Assembly: GCA_050943575.1 (NCBI GenBank)
Contig: JBMNPL010000012.1
Span: 1-16,614 of the forward strand
DNA length: 16,614 nucleotides
Direction: 5' to 3'
DNA from: WRCA01 sp050943575
GTDB taxonomy: Bacteria; Pseudomonadota; Alphaproteobacteria; Rs-D84
The stretch's first letter is position 1; each line of letters opens with the position of its first letter. The position numbers and the translations under genes were made by a program. Below the pieces are notes generated by a model that worked only from the letters and a program-made list of their open reading frames with translations, did not search any database and was not told where the DNA came from. This document shows positions 6,740 to 14,420 of this stretch, piece by piece.

Positions 6740-9700
6740 TTAACCTTCTTTTTCATCATTGGAATGATTGCGTAAAATAGCAAACGAAGCAATGTGTTTT
6801 TTTAATTCTCTACGATATTCATTATCATTTATTGCTTTTTTTACCAAAGAGGCGAATTTAGTCGGGTTCATTGCACGGGCTATATTAAAACGCCCTTCGG
6901 TTTTTAAAAAATCTTCTAAACTTGCCGCAACACTGGTACCAGAATCCATTATTAAAGGATTTTGCCCCTGCTCTATTAATGCCGGATTAAATCTATATAA
7001 TGGCCAAGCACCAGATTCAACAAGCATTTTTTGATGTGCCGGTCCATCTGATAAATTATAACCATGTGCAATACATGGGCTATATGCCAATATTATTGAT
7101 GGACCATTAAATGCCTCAGCTTCTTTAATTGCCCGAATAGCTTGCACTTGATCAGCACCTATTGCGATTTGAGCAACATAGGCACCCGTCATCATCGCGA
7201 TTAAACCTAAATCTTTTTTATGCTGTTCTTTTCCCCCAACCGAAAACTTCATAGATGCCCCGAAAGGTGTAGCTTTGGATTGTTGACCACCAGTGTTTGA
7301 ATAACCTTCTGTATCCATAACCAAGATATTTACATTTTCCCCACTATGCAACACATGATCTAATCCGCCATAACCAATATCATACGCCCATCCATCACCC
7401 CCAATAATCCAAACAGATTTATCAACCAGCGCATCTAATAACGATTCTATTTGTTTATTTCCTTTGATTTTAGCACGTACTAATTCAACATTTTTACGTT
7501 GTTTATCAATATCCTTTTCTGAAAATAAAGATTCAATTATTTTATCATCCTCATCATTAAAGGCTTTGAATAATAAACCTTTTAACATTTCACGACGTTG
7601 ATTTAATGCTAAACGCATCCCCAACCCATATTCTGCATTATCTTCAAATAACGAATTAGACCAAGCAGGACCTCGACCTTGTGAATTTGTTGTATATGGA
7701 GTAGTTGGTAAATTAGCACCATAAATTGACGAACACCCTGTAGCATTTGCAACAACCATACGATCCCCAAATAACTTAGTTATAAGTTTAATATAAGGTG
7801 TTTCACCACAACCTGCACATGCCCCTGGAAATTCAAACATATGCTCACACAGTTCTATATGCTTTGGAATATTTGTATTTAATTTTTCTTTAGGAATCGG
7901 TGGTAATTTAGTTGCATTATCAAACGCAATTTGCGCATCATTTTTTTGAGCTTTATCCAAAGAAATCATATTAAGCGCATTTACTGGGCAATTTTTTACG
8001 CATACTTGACATCCTGTACAATCTGCTGGTGATATAGTTAATAAAAATTCTGTATCTGTCCCCAATTCAGGCGTTTTCATCGGAACACCATTAATGCCTT
8101 TACCAGCATTTATACGAATCGCGGCATGTGGACACAACATTGAACATTTTCCACATTGAATACATTTATCTAAATCACAAGTTGCGACATTTTCACTAAT
8201 AGCACGTTTTTCATATTTTGAAGTCCCGACTGGAAATTCTCCAAAATTTGTCATGGTAGATACAGGCAACTCATCTCCGCGCATAGCAGCAATTTCTCCT
8301 AATGTTCCGGCAATACATACTGGCGCATCTACTGTCATTGCTGGTAACCAATCTGGGGCAAAATTTGACGGACTGGATGGTAAAGTATACTCGTATAAAA
8401 ATTCTGTTGCCCTTTCAATCGCTGCCCAATTAGCAGCAACAATATCTGCCCCTTTTTTTCTATATGTTTTTTCAATTGCATCTTTTGCGGAAGATGCCGC
8501 TATATTTGGATCAATAATCTTGGTTAAATTGAAAAAATTTAACATTATAAAAGTATTAATTCTATTACCAAGTCCCAATTCGCGTGCAGCACGATTCGCA
8601 TCTAAAAAATATACTTTTGCTTTATAACGAATCAAATGCTCTTGAACATCACGTGGTAAATTAGCAAATGCTTCATCTGGTTTATAACTGGTATTTATCA
8701 TAACTGTGCCGCCAGGTTTTAATCCGCGAAAAACATCAAACCTTTGTGCAATTGTAAAATTAGAAACAGAAATAAAATCCGCATATTCAACCAAATACTG
8801 CGAACGAATATGATTTGGTGCGAATCGTAAGTGAGATGCAGTTAAACCACCAGATTTTTTGGAATCATAAACAGCATAAGATTGTGGATATAAATCAGAA
8901 TTTTCCCCAACAATTTTAACAATATTTTTAACCGCCCCTACTGTTCCATCAGATCCAATTCCGTAAAGAATCGCAGATTTATAACCCGCATCATCATTAG
9001 CAAAGGCGGGATCTGTTTTTAATGATAAATTTGTAACATCATCAGTAATACCAACAGTAAAGTTATGTTCAAGCATACCTGTCATCATATTTTCAACAAT
9101 TGCTTTTACATCACGTGGTTTAAATTCTTTAGAACCTAAACCATAACGTCCACCAAAAATATTTATACCGCGATTTTGTAATGCTGTAACAACATCTAAA
9201 TAAAGTGGTTCTCCGATACTACCAGGTTCTTTTGTTCTATCCAGTACCGCTATATTTTTAACACTTGATGGTAATATCTCTAAGAATGCGTTTGTTGGAA
9301 ATGGGCGGTATAAATGCACCGCAATCATCCCGACCCCTTTTGGTAAATGGTTTAAAGTTTCGGTTATAGTCTCTGATGCACTACCCATTACAACAATAAC
9401 ATGTTCAGCATTTTTATCACCAACATATTCAACTAATCCGTATTTTCGACCTGTTAATTTTCCAAATTTATCCATAACTTCCTGAACAATTTCTGGAACC
9501 GCGTCATAGAGTTTATTTACAGCTTCACGGCTTTGAAAAAAAACATCAGGATTTTGTGCAGTACCACGAATTTTTGGAGAATCTGGGGACATTCCGCGAT
9601 TACGCGCGCTCAACATTAAATCTGTTGGTATAAGTTCACGTAATACATCATCTGAAATATGTTCAATTCTTGATTCTTCATGACTGGTGCGAAATCCATC

Positions 9701-10207
9701 AAAAAAATGTAAAAATGGGACACGTGCACGTAAAGTAGCAGCATGTGCTATAGCTGCCATATCATGAGCCTGTTGAACATTATGCGAAGATAATAAAGCA
9801 AAACCCGTTCCACGAGTTGACATAACATCTGAATGATCCCCAAATATAGATAAAGCATGTGTTGCTATAGCACGCGCTGCCACATGCATAACAAATGGTG
9901 TTTGTTCACCTGCAATTTTATACATGTTTGGAATCATTAAAAGCAATCCTTGGGATGCTGTAAAAGTGGTCGCCATTGTCCCCATTTGTAATGCGCCATG
10001 AACTGCGCCTGCGGCACCACCTTCGGATTGCATTTCAATTATTCCAGGTATAGCCCCCCAAATATTTTTTTTATGTTGATATATCCATTCATCTACTAAT
10101 TCACCCATAGTACTACTGGGTGTTATTGGATAAATCGCCGCAAATTCAGTACATCTATATGCCACATCTGCTGCAGCCCAATTACCATCAACTATCATTT
10201 TGGTCAT
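6740..10207 (-). CDS. nifJ: Pyruvate:ferredoxin (flavodoxin) oxidoreductase
   Basis: This enzyme oxidatively decarboxylates pyruvate with CoA to acetyl-CoA and CO2, passing electrons to ferredoxin or flavodoxin; it is oxygen-sensitive and marks anaerobic metabolism. The 1155-residue single chain has the fused alpha-gamma-delta-beta order. The pyruvate-site domain carries YPITPSS (26-32) and Arg112, followed by the transketolase-C-like domain (about 255-400) and the gamma domain (about 410-610). Two 4Fe-4S motifs follow, C682-x2-C-x2-C-x3-C692 and C730-x2-C-x2-C-x3-C740. The proximal cluster uses C797, C800, C825 and C1045, and the thiamine diphosphate site is GDGWAYDIGYGG (937-948) with NTGGQQSKATP. 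All cluster ligands are present. It is shorter than the 1232-residue Desulfovibrio africanus enzyme, which has an extra C-terminal domain. The start has AAGGAA. The gene lies between ctpA (54 bp away) and bamE (1 bp). Confidence 0.97.
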   Translation of the reverse strand: MTKMIVDGNWAAADVAYRCTEFAAIYPITPSSTMGELVDEWIYQHKKNIWGAIPGIIEMQSEGGAAGAVHGALQMGTMATTFTASQGLLLMIPNMYKIAGEQTPFVMHVAARAIATHALSIFGDHSDVMSTRGTGFALLSSHNVQQAHDMAAIAHAATLRARVPFLHFFDGFRTSHEESRIEHISDDVLRELIPTDLMLSARNRGMSPDSPKIRGTAQNPDVFFQSREAVNKLYDAVPEIVQEVMDKFGKLTGRKYGLVEYVGDKNAEHVIVVMGSASETITETLNHLPKGVGMIAVHLYRPFPTNAFLEILPSSVKNIAVLDRTKEPGSIGEPLYLDVVTALQNRGINIFGGRYGLGSKEFKPRDVKAIVENMMTGMLEHNFTVGITDDVTNLSLKTDPAFANDDAGYKSAILYGIGSDGTVGAVKNIVKIVGENSDLYPQSYAVYDSKKSGGLTASHLRFAPNHIRSQYLVEYADFISVSNFTIAQRFDVFRGLKPGGTVMINTSYKPDEAFANLPRDVQEHLIRYKAKVYFLDANRAARELGLGNRINTFIMLNFFNLTKIIDPNIAASSAKDAIEKTYRKKGADIVAANWAAIERATEFLYEYTLPSSPSNFAPDWLPAMTVDAPVCIAGTLGEIAAMRGDELPVSTMTNFGEFPVGTSKYEKRAISENVATCDLDKCIQCGKCSMLCPHAAIRINAGKGINGVPMKTPELGTDTEFLLTISPADCTGCQVCVKNCPVNALNMISLDKAQKNDAQIAFDNATKLPPIPKEKLNTNIPKHIELCEHMFEFPGACAGCGETPYIKLITKLFGDRMVVANATGCSSIYGANLPTTPYTTNSQGRGPAWSNSLFEDNAEYGLGMRLALNQRREMLKGLLFKAFNDEDDKIIESLFSEKDIDKQRKNVELVRAKIKGNKQIESLLDALVDKSVWIIGGDGWAYDIGYGGLDHVLHSGENVNILVMDTEGYSNTGGQQSKATPFGASMKFSVGGKEQHKKDLGLIAMMTGAYVAQIAIGADQVQAIRAIKEAEAFNGPSIILAYSPCIAHGYNLSDGPAHQKMLVESGAWPLYRFNPALIEQGQNPLIMDSGTSVAASLEDFLKTEGRFNIARAMNPTKFASLVKKAINDNEYRRELKKHIASFAILRNHSNDEKEG

Positions 10208-10227
10208 TATTATTTCCTTTTTTTAAC

Positions 10228-10243
10228 TTGATTGATAATCAAT
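10228..10243. promoter_or_regulatory. Palindrome upstream of nifJ, FNR-like half sites
   Basis: ATTGATAATCAAT at 10231-10243 is a perfect 6-1-6 inverted repeat, and TTGAT (10228-10232) with ATCAA (10238-10242) also pair around a 5-base centre. It ends about 20 bases before the nifJ ATG. The half sites equal those of FNR/Anr boxes, but the standard spacer is 4 bases, so the match is imperfect. Confidence 0.4.
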
Positions 10244-10261
10244 TAGAATTAAAAGCGTGCA

Positions 10262-11578
10262 CTATTTCTTTTTATTTTCTGATTTCATTTTTGCCATTGC
10301 ACGAATCATATCCATTGCACGCTGTAATTGATAATCACGTAATTCTTTTTCTGCTTCTGTTAATTTTGAATCATCTTCATCATTATTTTTTTTAGAATCT
10401 TTATTTTTAGAATTCTCATTTTTTAGAGCATTTTTAAAACTAGCTTCTGAAAAAACATCTTTTTTCTTTTCCAAAACTTCTACTTTAGATTGTAAAACTT
10501 CAACATCTGGGGTGATTCCTTCACCTTGGATTGATTTACCCGATGGTGTATAATATCGTGCAATAGTTAAATGAATTGCTGTTCCATCTCCAAAAGGTTT
10601 TTGCTGTTGAACACTACCCTTTCCGAAAGATTGACTTCCCATAACTAATCCGCGCTTATTATCTTGTATGGCACCTGCGACAATTTCTGATGCTGATGCA
10701 GATCCATGATTTATCAAAACTACCAAAGGTTTACCATTTGTTAAATCACCTGGTTTTGCCATAGTACGATCAATATCATCTTTGCCACGACCACGAGTTG
10801 AAACTATTTCCCCACCATCTAAAAAAGCATCCGAAACTTCAATAGCGGCGATTAAATATCCACCTGGATTATTACGGACATCTAAAACATATCCGATTAC
10901 TTTTTGTTTTTCTAATTTTTTAATAGCGTCTTTTAATTCTTTGGCAGTTTTTGCACCAAAATCAGAAACACGAATATATCCAATTTTTTTATCATCTCCT
11001 TTGGCATCAAATTTTATTGATTTAACTTTTATTATACTGCGAGTTATTGTAATTGTTTTTGAATCGCCACGTTCTTCTGGAATAATGGTTAGTTTTACTT
11101 TTGTCCCAGGACGCCCTTTCATTTTCTTTACGGCTTGGTTTAATGTCATATCAAAAACTTGTTGCCCATCAATATGAGTTATATAATCTCCTGCCTTGAT
11201 TCCTGCGCGATATGCAGGTGTATCATCAATTGGAGAAATAACTTTTATTGCACCCTTATCAGATGTTATCTGAATACCAATACCACCAAAACTGCCGGAA
11301 GATTTATCACCAAAATCTTTTAAATCATCCGCATTTAAATATGAAGAATGGGGATCTAATTCTACAAGCATCCCATTCATTGCTGCTTCTAACATTTTCT
11401 TTTCATCTACTTCTTCTACGAAGTTTTCACGTGCAGTTTCAAACACAAGCGCAAATTTTTTCAATTGCTCGTAAATTTCAGCATCTGTCAGATGTTTTAC
11501 AGGTGCTTTTTTAGCAGCAGCAAATGCGCCAAAAACAAACACAAAAGATAATAAAACCGAAATTAAAGTCTTTTTCAT
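10262..11578 (-). CDS. ctpA: S41 family C-terminal processing protease CtpA
   Basis: CtpA-type proteases cut periplasmic proteins from the C-terminus and in Proteobacteria often control peptidoglycan endopeptidases. The 438-residue product has a Sec signal peptide (1-21, ending AFAAA), an N-terminal helical cap with LDPHSSYL (74-81), a PDZ domain at about 95-178 (GGIGIQI, 98-104) and the S41 protease core. The Ser-Lys dyad is complete: Ser295 in GSASASE and Lys320 in FGKGSVQ, 25 residues apart as in the family, with supporting Gln324. After ITPDVEV (355-361) comes a charged Lys/Asn/Asp-rich linker (about 383-405) and a helical tail. It has its own promoter (11629-11601), a 16-nt leader with AAGGGG, and probably reads on into nifJ, since no terminator separates them. 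Confidence 0.95.
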   Translation of the reverse strand: MKKTLISVLLSFVFVFGAFAAAKKAPVKHLTDAEIYEQLKKFALVFETARENFVEEVDEKKMLEAAMNGMLVELDPHSSYLNADDLKDFGDKSSGSFGGIGIQITSDKGAIKVISPIDDTPAYRAGIKAGDYITHIDGQQVFDMTLNQAVKKMKGRPGTKVKLTIIPEERGDSKTITITRSIIKVKSIKFDAKGDDKKIGYIRVSDFGAKTAKELKDAIKKLEKQKVIGYVLDVRNNPGGYLIAAIEVSDAFLDGGEIVSTRGRGKDDIDRTMAKPGDLTNGKPLVVLINHGSASASEIVAGAIQDNKRGLVMGSQSFGKGSVQQQKPFGDGTAIHLTIARYYTPSGKSIQGEGITPDVEVLQSKVEVLEKKKDVFSEASFKNALKNENSKNKDSKKNNDEDDSKLTEAEKELRDYQLQRAMDMIRAMAKMKSENKKK

Positions 11579-11600
11579 AAAATTCCCCTTTTCATAAAGA

Positions 11601-11629
11601 AATTTAGCAAAAAAAAATTACACACGCAA
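11601..11629 (-). promoter_or_regulatory. Promoter of ctpA
   Basis: TTGCGT (11629-11624) and TAAATT (11606-11601) are 17 bp apart on the minus strand, and TGC precedes the -10. Predicted start near 11594, leaving a 16-nt leader that contains AAGGGG before the ATG at 11578. It lies back to back with the glycosyltransferase promoter. Confidence 0.45.
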
Positions 11630-11640
11630 GAGAGAAAAAC

Positions 11641-11667
11641 TTGACAAATAATATAAACTGATATAGT
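11641..11667 (+). promoter_or_regulatory. Promoter of the glycosyltransferase gene
   Basis: A consensus -35 TTGACA at 11641-11646 is followed by the extended -10 TGATATAGT (11659-11667), with a 15-bp spacer to TATAGT. TAGTAT at 11664-11669 is an alternative with a 17-bp spacer. Leader about 30 nt, ending in AAAGG 9 bases before the ATG. Confidence 0.6.
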
Positions 11668-11704
11668 ATTTAAACTAAAATAACTTACTAAAAGGTATAA
11701 ATTA

Positions 11705-12865
11705 ATGTCAAGGTGTAGTTCTCGTCCAACTTTGTCAGTTATAGTCCCGTGTTATAATTCGGCACAATGGGTTAATGATTGCTTTGAATCTATTGCGGGA
11801 CAAAAACATTTATCCCTTGAAATAATATTTATAAATGATTTTTCTGGCGATAATACTTTAAAAAAATTACAAACAATCCAACAAACACACAAATCGCAAA
11901 ACATTACAGTTATTGATAATAATAAAAGAATTGGGAATTTAGGTGTCTCTTTGTGTCGTAATAAAGGTATTAAAGTTGCCAAAGGAAGATATCTAATGTT
12001 CGTAGATTCAGATGATACTATAGGCTATAAAAACAATGGCTATGATCCTTATTATTTAGAAGCTTTTTATCGTTTGATGGATACATTCCCAAATACTGGA
12101 ATGGTTGTTGGACAACTACACAAAACAACCGCTATTGAAAAACCGACTGTTTCAAATGAATTATTTAAAGCGATTGGTAAACGAAGATCAAACTCTAATT
12201 CTCAAAAACGAGCATTAAAAACTATAAAATACCTAAATGAGCGGGTAAGTGCATGCGCAACTATATATCGCACTGATTTTATAAAAGAAAATAAAATTTA
12301 CTTTGATAAAAATTTTTTATATTTTGAAGATGCGAAATTTGTAACAGATTACGCTATTCAGGCTTATAATGTTTTTGATCATATTGCACGTCCAAACTCT
12401 GAGTTTGTAAATTATATGGGAGGAGTATATTTATATAATATTCATAACGATTCCGCTATGGCTAAAGTTCAAATGAAGCATTCCGAACAAATATTTCGCC
12501 ATCCAGAAAGAATTAGAAACTGGATTATATATTTGTGTGGGCTTTTGATAAATACCGCAAATACTATGGGAACTGAATCAGAATTATTTCATTTTTTAGC
12601 AAAAACAAAGTTTGCAAAAGAAATACCTGCAACTATAAACCATTATGCTGCATTATGCGAAAATAGAAATCATCCGCTATACAACACAATCATATCTATG
12701 AAAGATAAAATTCCTTACGAATGTCAAAAGTGTAAAGTAAATTACCTTTTACCTAATAAAATCGCAAAAACTAATTCGCAAGTAAATAATTGTGCTCAAT
12801 GCACAAATTCTAAAAAATTAATAGAATATATAATTACTAATACTACTAATCTTACGGCTCGTTAA
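11705..12865 (+). CDS. Family 2 glycosyltransferase with C-terminal Cys4 motif
   Basis: The N-terminal half is a GT-A fold that should transfer a sugar from a nucleotide-sugar donor, probably onto a surface glycan; donor and acceptor are unknown. SVIVPCYNSAQWVNDCFESI (11-30) is the classic GT2 opening, INDFSGDNT (43-51) the nucleotide-binding strand, RNKGIKVAKGRYLMFVDSDD (85-104) ends in the metal-binding DxD, and FEDAKF (207-212) is the likely catalytic region. The tail is unusual: C340-x2-C343 and C363-x2-C366, 19 residues apart, resemble a zinc ribbon. No membrane helix is evident. It has its own promoter, sits alone on the plus strand between ctpA and envC, and its 3' end overlaps envC by 14 bp tail to tail. 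The GT2 call is firm; the zinc ribbon is inference. Confidence 0.88.
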   Translation: MSRCSSRPTLSVIVPCYNSAQWVNDCFESIAGQKHLSLEIIFINDFSGDNTLKKLQTIQQTHKSQNITVIDNNKRIGNLGVSLCRNKGIKVAKGRYLMFVDSDDTIGYKNNGYDPYYLEAFYRLMDTFPNTGMVVGQLHKTTAIEKPTVSNELFKAIGKRRSNSNSQKRALKTIKYLNERVSACATIYRTDFIKENKIYFDKNFLYFEDAKFVTDYAIQAYNVFDHIARPNSEFVNYMGGVYLYNIHNDSAMAKVQMKHSEQIFRHPERIRNWIIYLCGLLINTANTMGTESELFHFLAKTKFAKEIPATINHYAALCENRNHPLYNTIISMKDKIPYECQKCKVNYLLPNKIAKTNSQVNNCAQCTNSKKLIEYIITNTTNLTAR

Positions 12866-13931
12866 AAAGTCTTGCGGGATCAATCGCTTTTGTTCCGCGA
12901 CGTAATTCCATATACATTTCTGCCCTATTTTCTGGCATACGACCAATTGGTTCGCCTGCTAAAACTTCTTGACCTAATAAAACATCGGATGTTGCTAGAC
13001 CTGTCAAAACAGAATAATAAGAGTTTTTATGTGAAAAAATTACAACTCTACCATTTTTACGAAAATCATCCGCAAATTCCACACGACCATCAGCAGGAGC
13101 TGTTACCAGTGCGCCACTGCGTGTTTTTATCAACCAACCATCCGAAACTAGTCCCAACGGAGATTTTTCCCCAAACCTACGTAACATAATACCTGATACA
13201 GGGGGGCGCATTTTTCTCCAACTAAATGAATCATCGGCTGAAACTTCAGTCTTGGATAAACCAGCAGTAAGTTCAGATAAATTTTTTGCACGAACTGATA
13301 AATCTCGTAGTTTTTTTTGCAATTCATATTGTTGAGATTTTAATTTTTCATTTTGTGCCGCACGTGTCTGCATTAATTTATTTAAATAATTTTTATTTTC
13401 TTCATATTTTTTTGCAGTTTTATCAAGTTTTTTTTGTTGTTCTTTTCTGGCATTCATAATTTTTTCTAATTCTGCAATCTTTTTTTCTGCTGATTGCATT
13501 TCAGAATTAAATTCTTCAGCAATACCTGTTAATAAAGCCGAAGTTAAAATATATTCATTTGTATCTTTGGCTGAAAACGAAGGATTTCTAGATATAGTAA
13601 CTAATCCTGCGGCGGCTTCAGCTAAACGCCCTTGATTTGTGGCAATAGAAGTTAATAAAGCATCCTTACGCAAATCTAAACTTTTAATTTTATCTTTTAT
13701 TTCACTACGTCTAGATTCAATTTTATCCAAATCTTCAGCCACATTAACCAATTGTTTTTTTGTTTTTTCAACTGCGCGATCAGATGTTTGAACTTGTTGT
13801 TCTATTTTTTTATTTTGTCGCTCAACCTGAACAATTTGTTTTTTTACCGCATCTAATTCATTTGGTGTAGCAAATACAGCACCAACAAAAATACAAAAAT
13901 AAAAAATTAAAAAATAGGTATATTTTTTCAT
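12852..13931 (-). CDS. envC: EnvC-type murein hydrolase activator, degenerate M23 domain
   Basis: EnvC proteins act in the periplasm during cell division, switching on the amidases that split septal peptidoglycan. The 359-residue product has a signal peptide (1-21), long coiled coils at about 25-110 and 140-225 rich in Lys, Glu and Gln, and a C-terminal LytM/M23 domain (about 240-355). The metallopeptidase residues are missing: the HxxxD site reads GWLIKTRSG (265-273), and the HxH motif is replaced by MYMELRR (339-345). This matches the inactive EnvC pattern (family form LYFEIRR), so it is an activator rather than an enzyme. RPPVSGIMLRRFGE (242-255) and APADGRVEFA (278-287) are conserved domain landmarks. 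In alphaproteobacteria envC usually lies directly beside ctpA; here a glycosyltransferase separates them. Confidence 0.9.
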   Translation of the reverse strand: MKKYTYFLIFYFCIFVGAVFATPNELDAVKKQIVQVERQNKKIEQQVQTSDRAVEKTKKQLVNVAEDLDKIESRRSEIKDKIKSLDLRKDALLTSIATNQGRLAEAAAGLVTISRNPSFSAKDTNEYILTSALLTGIAEEFNSEMQSAEKKIAELEKIMNARKEQQKKLDKTAKKYEENKNYLNKLMQTRAAQNEKLKSQQYELQKKLRDLSVRAKNLSELTAGLSKTEVSADDSFSWRKMRPPVSGIMLRRFGEKSPLGLVSDGWLIKTRSGALVTAPADGRVEFADDFRKNGRVVIFSHKNSYYSVLTGLATSDVLLGQEVLAGEPIGRMPENRAEMYMELRRGTKAIDPARLFNEP

Positions 13932-14049
13932 TTACATAATATTATCATATTTACAATATTAATCCTAATTTAAATCAAATTTTACTTGATAATATTTTAA
14001 TATAATACTACATTAAAATTTAAGTGATAAATTTTTAAAAGGTACAATT

Positions 14050-14406
14050 ATGAATAGAAATTACAAAAATAAAACAAAATTATTTTTATTTATGTTTTTT
14101 ATGCTTATATCAAGTAAAACATTTGGTCAAACTCAAACAACTAGTACAATTGAAAATACAAAAATTAAAAATTCGAATGAAGAATTTCGTATTGACTCGC
14201 TTAATACAGCCCGAGACAAAGAATTAGAACTTTTACTTTATAAATTTATGGTCACCCAAATGGAAATGCAAATGTCCAGTGGTAAAGAACGTCGTGATCT
14301 AAAACGTAAATTAAAAATGTTGAATAAAGAAAAAGAAAATATATATAAAAAATATAAAATTCTTAAATTAAGAATCGCTCCTGAACAAAATATAAAAAAT
14401 CGCTAA
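14050..14406 (+). CDS. Small secreted coiled-coil protein of unknown function
   Basis: I do not recognise this 118-residue protein. Residues 1-26 form a signal peptide (basic start, LFLFMFFMLISS core, TFGQ cleavage region). The mature part begins with a Gln/Thr/Asn-rich stretch, then from about 45 to 105 is a highly charged helix, probably coiled coil (ARDKELELLLYKF, then GKERRDLKRKLKMLNKEKEN), with no cysteines. The start has AAAGG 7 nt upstream. TATAAT at 14001-14006 may serve as its -10, without a good -35. It ends inside a strong terminator hairpin whose 5' arm includes its last codons. It is divergent from envC and convergent with tyrS. A periplasmic partner of envelope proteins is conceivable, but nothing in the sequence proves it. 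Confidence 0.75.
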   Translation: MNRNYKNKTKLFLFMFFMLISSKTFGQTQTTSTIENTKIKNSNEEFRIDSLNTARDKELELLLYKFMVTQMEMQMSSGKERRDLKRKLKMLNKEKENIYKKYKILKLRIAPEQNIKNR

Positions 14407-14420
14407 TAAGCGATTTTTTT
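14394..14420. terminator. Bidirectional terminator between 118-residue gene and tyrS
   Basis: An 11-bp stem (A6-TCGCT with AGCGA-T6) closes a 4-base AATA loop at 14405-14408 and ends in seven T. It overlaps the stop codon of the plus-strand gene and abuts the tyrS stop on the minus strand; A/T flanks make it usable in both directions. Confidence 0.82.

Noticed and set aside
8253..8627. Plus-strand open frame of 124 codons inside nifJ
   Set aside because: It lies wholly opposite a firmly identified gene, has no recognisable motif and no ribosome site; a shadow frame. The same applies to the frames at 10782-11177, 4092-4415 and 2633-2953.
10228..10243. Canonical FNR box
   Set aside because: The half sites match but the spacer is 5 bases instead of 4, so I list only a palindrome.
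12852..13931. Active M23 endopeptidase
   Set aside because: Both metal-binding motifs (HxxxD and HxH) are missing; the sequence matches inactive EnvC-type activators.
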